Source of the DNA: Lacrimispora defluvii
Lineage (GTDB): Bacteria; Bacillota; Clostridia; Lachnospirales; Lachnospiraceae
Assembly: GCA_013036995.1 (NCBI GenBank)
Contig: JAAOXG010000027.1
Span: 1-64,000, forward strand
Reading direction: 5' to 3'
Length of the DNA: 64,000 bases
Positions 63,356 to 64,000 of the stretch are shown here, in pieces; position 1 is the first letter of the stretch; every line of letters begins with the position of its first letter. Under the pieces are notes generated by a model. The model did no database searches and was not told the DNA's origin. It saw nothing but the letters and a program-made list of their open reading frames with translations. The position numbers were made by a program, and so were the translations under genes.

Positions 63356-64000
63356 TTGGAGAACACATTCAAACCGGAGACAATTCCGGGCTTTATTCCC
63401 AATGTATTAAGGGCTTTTCCTGTTACCATGGAGATTCTCCTGATATCGCTTTTAATCAGCCTGGCACTTGGGGCTCTGGTCACTGCAGCCGGGATTGGTA
63501 AACGAAAGTGGGCAAAAGCCATTGCAAACGGTTATATCGCATTTATGAGAGGAATTCCCACTCTTGTTTTAATATTTTTAATCTATCTGGGTCTTCCCCA
63601 GCTGGCTCAGAGTGTTGGAGTTGATTTAACAGGGGTCAGCAAGACCGTATTTATTGTGGCATGTCTTTCCCTCAGCAGCTCCGCAAATATGGCGGAGATG
63701 ATGAGAGCCTCTTATCTGGCAGTGGATAAGGGGCAGAGGGAGGCGGCCTACAGTGTGGGAATGAAGGAATTTACAGCATTTCGCCGGATTATTTTCCCAC
63801 AGGCCTTTGGCATTGCCATCCCTGCACTGGGAAATAACATTATCATGCTGTTTAAGGATACCTCACTGGCATTTGCAATCGGTGTCATTGATTTAATGGG
63901 AAAAGCAAGAGCCATCAGTTCTGCCAGCTATGGAGCAAACCGTCTGGAGGTTTACATAGCAACGGGTATTATTTTCTGGGCAGCCTGTATTATCCTGGAG
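63356..64000 (+). CDS. Polar amino-acid ABC permease, partial at the window end
   Basis: An open frame of 215 codons runs to the last base. TTG at 63356 follows GGAGGG by eight bases; an ATG at 63340 is in another frame. The protein begins MENTFKPETIPGFIPNVLRAF and shows membrane helices, FMRGIPTLVLIFLIYL, and the EAA-type loop around AAYSVGMKEFTAFRRIIFPQAF typical of HisM/GlnP-type permeases, then LGNNIIMLFKDTSLAFAIGV. The C-terminus and a likely ATPase gene lie beyond the window. Confidence 0.9.
   Translation, partial: MENTFKPETIPGFIPNVLRAFPVTMEILLISLLISLALGALVTAAGIGKRKWAKAIANGYIAFMRGIPTLVLIFLIYLGLPQLAQSVGVDLTGVSKTVFIVACLSLSSSANMAEMMRASYLAVDKGQREAAYSVGMKEFTAFRRIIFPQAFGIAIPALGNNIIMLFKDTSLAFAIGVIDLMGKARAISSASYGANRLEVYIATGIIFWAACIILE

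Noticed and set aside
1-64000. CRISPR arrays, tRNA and rRNA genes.
   Set aside because: No regularly spaced direct repeats and no cloverleaf or rRNA-like segments were noticed on reading; a dedicated search was not possible.

Overview
The window looks like a chromosomal segment of an anaerobic, cellulolytic, spore-former-type Firmicute, most likely a Lachnospiraceae member of the Clostridium cluster XIVa type (Lachnoclostridium/Lacrimispora-like). This is inferred from strong purine-rich ribosome binding sites, moderate AT content, non-cellulosomal GH48 and GH9 cellulases carrying X2-CBM3 tails, several AraC and YesM/YesN-type regulators, RbsABC-like sugar transporters, cytosolic chemoreceptors and a SpoVB/MurJ-like flippase. 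No rRNA, tRNA or CRISPR array was recognised.

Left part (1-7.1 kb): the 3' end of an IS256-family transposase, a decayed HD-domain gene, then an adjacent GH48 and GH9 cellulase pair with intact catalytic residues but no recognisable signal peptide. From 7.3 to 13.6 kb an AraC regulator diverges from a four-gene operon (NCS1-type permease, Old Yellow Enzyme-type reductase, short-chain dehydrogenase, fumarate-reductase-like flavoprotein), which looks like an uptake-plus-redox pathway for an unidentified small unsaturated or heterocyclic compound. From 13.7 to 19.1 kb: a secreted GH10 protein whose acid/base glutamate is glutamine, an AraC regulator, a GT2 glycosyltransferase and a flippase.

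Arabinan region (19.3-26.3 kb): an intracellular GH43, a CUT1-type sugar ABC importer (binding protein plus two permeases, no ATPase), a membrane-anchored/secreted endo-arabinanase-like GH43 broken by one in-frame stop, and an ArsR-type HTH regulator with a large C-terminal domain. From 26.3 to 32.5 kb: a PocR-MCP soluble receptor, a VOC protein, a GntR regulator with a mannonate-dehydratase-like enolase-superfamily enzyme, a PTS EIIBC, and an XRE regulator overlapping a peptide deformylase gene behind two palindromic operators.

Resistance island (32.5-39.3 kb): a complete vanG-type D-Ala-D-Ser operon (vanR, vanS, vanY, vanG, vanXY, vanT), with a direct-repeat VanR-like box and a terminator hairpin between vanS and vanY. 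It is followed by a frameshifted remnant of a 2-hydroxyacyl-CoA dehydratase, a DJ-1/PfpI protein, a soluble MCP and an L-lactate-dehydrogenase-type enzyme. At 43.0-51.3 kb a YesM/YesN-type two-component system precedes an RbsABC-like sugar importer, an orphan TRAP-type binding protein and a tocopherol-cyclase-like protein.

Right part (51.4-64 kb): a membrane MCP, a GNAT acetyltransferase, a YtrA-like GntR/ABC operon under an 18-bp-arm inverted repeat, a divergent AraC/MFS pair, a GyrI-like protein, a secreted repeat protein, a DUF401-type membrane protein with a YheO-like regulator, and, at the edge, a polar amino-acid ABC importer preceded by a leader with an intrinsic terminator.
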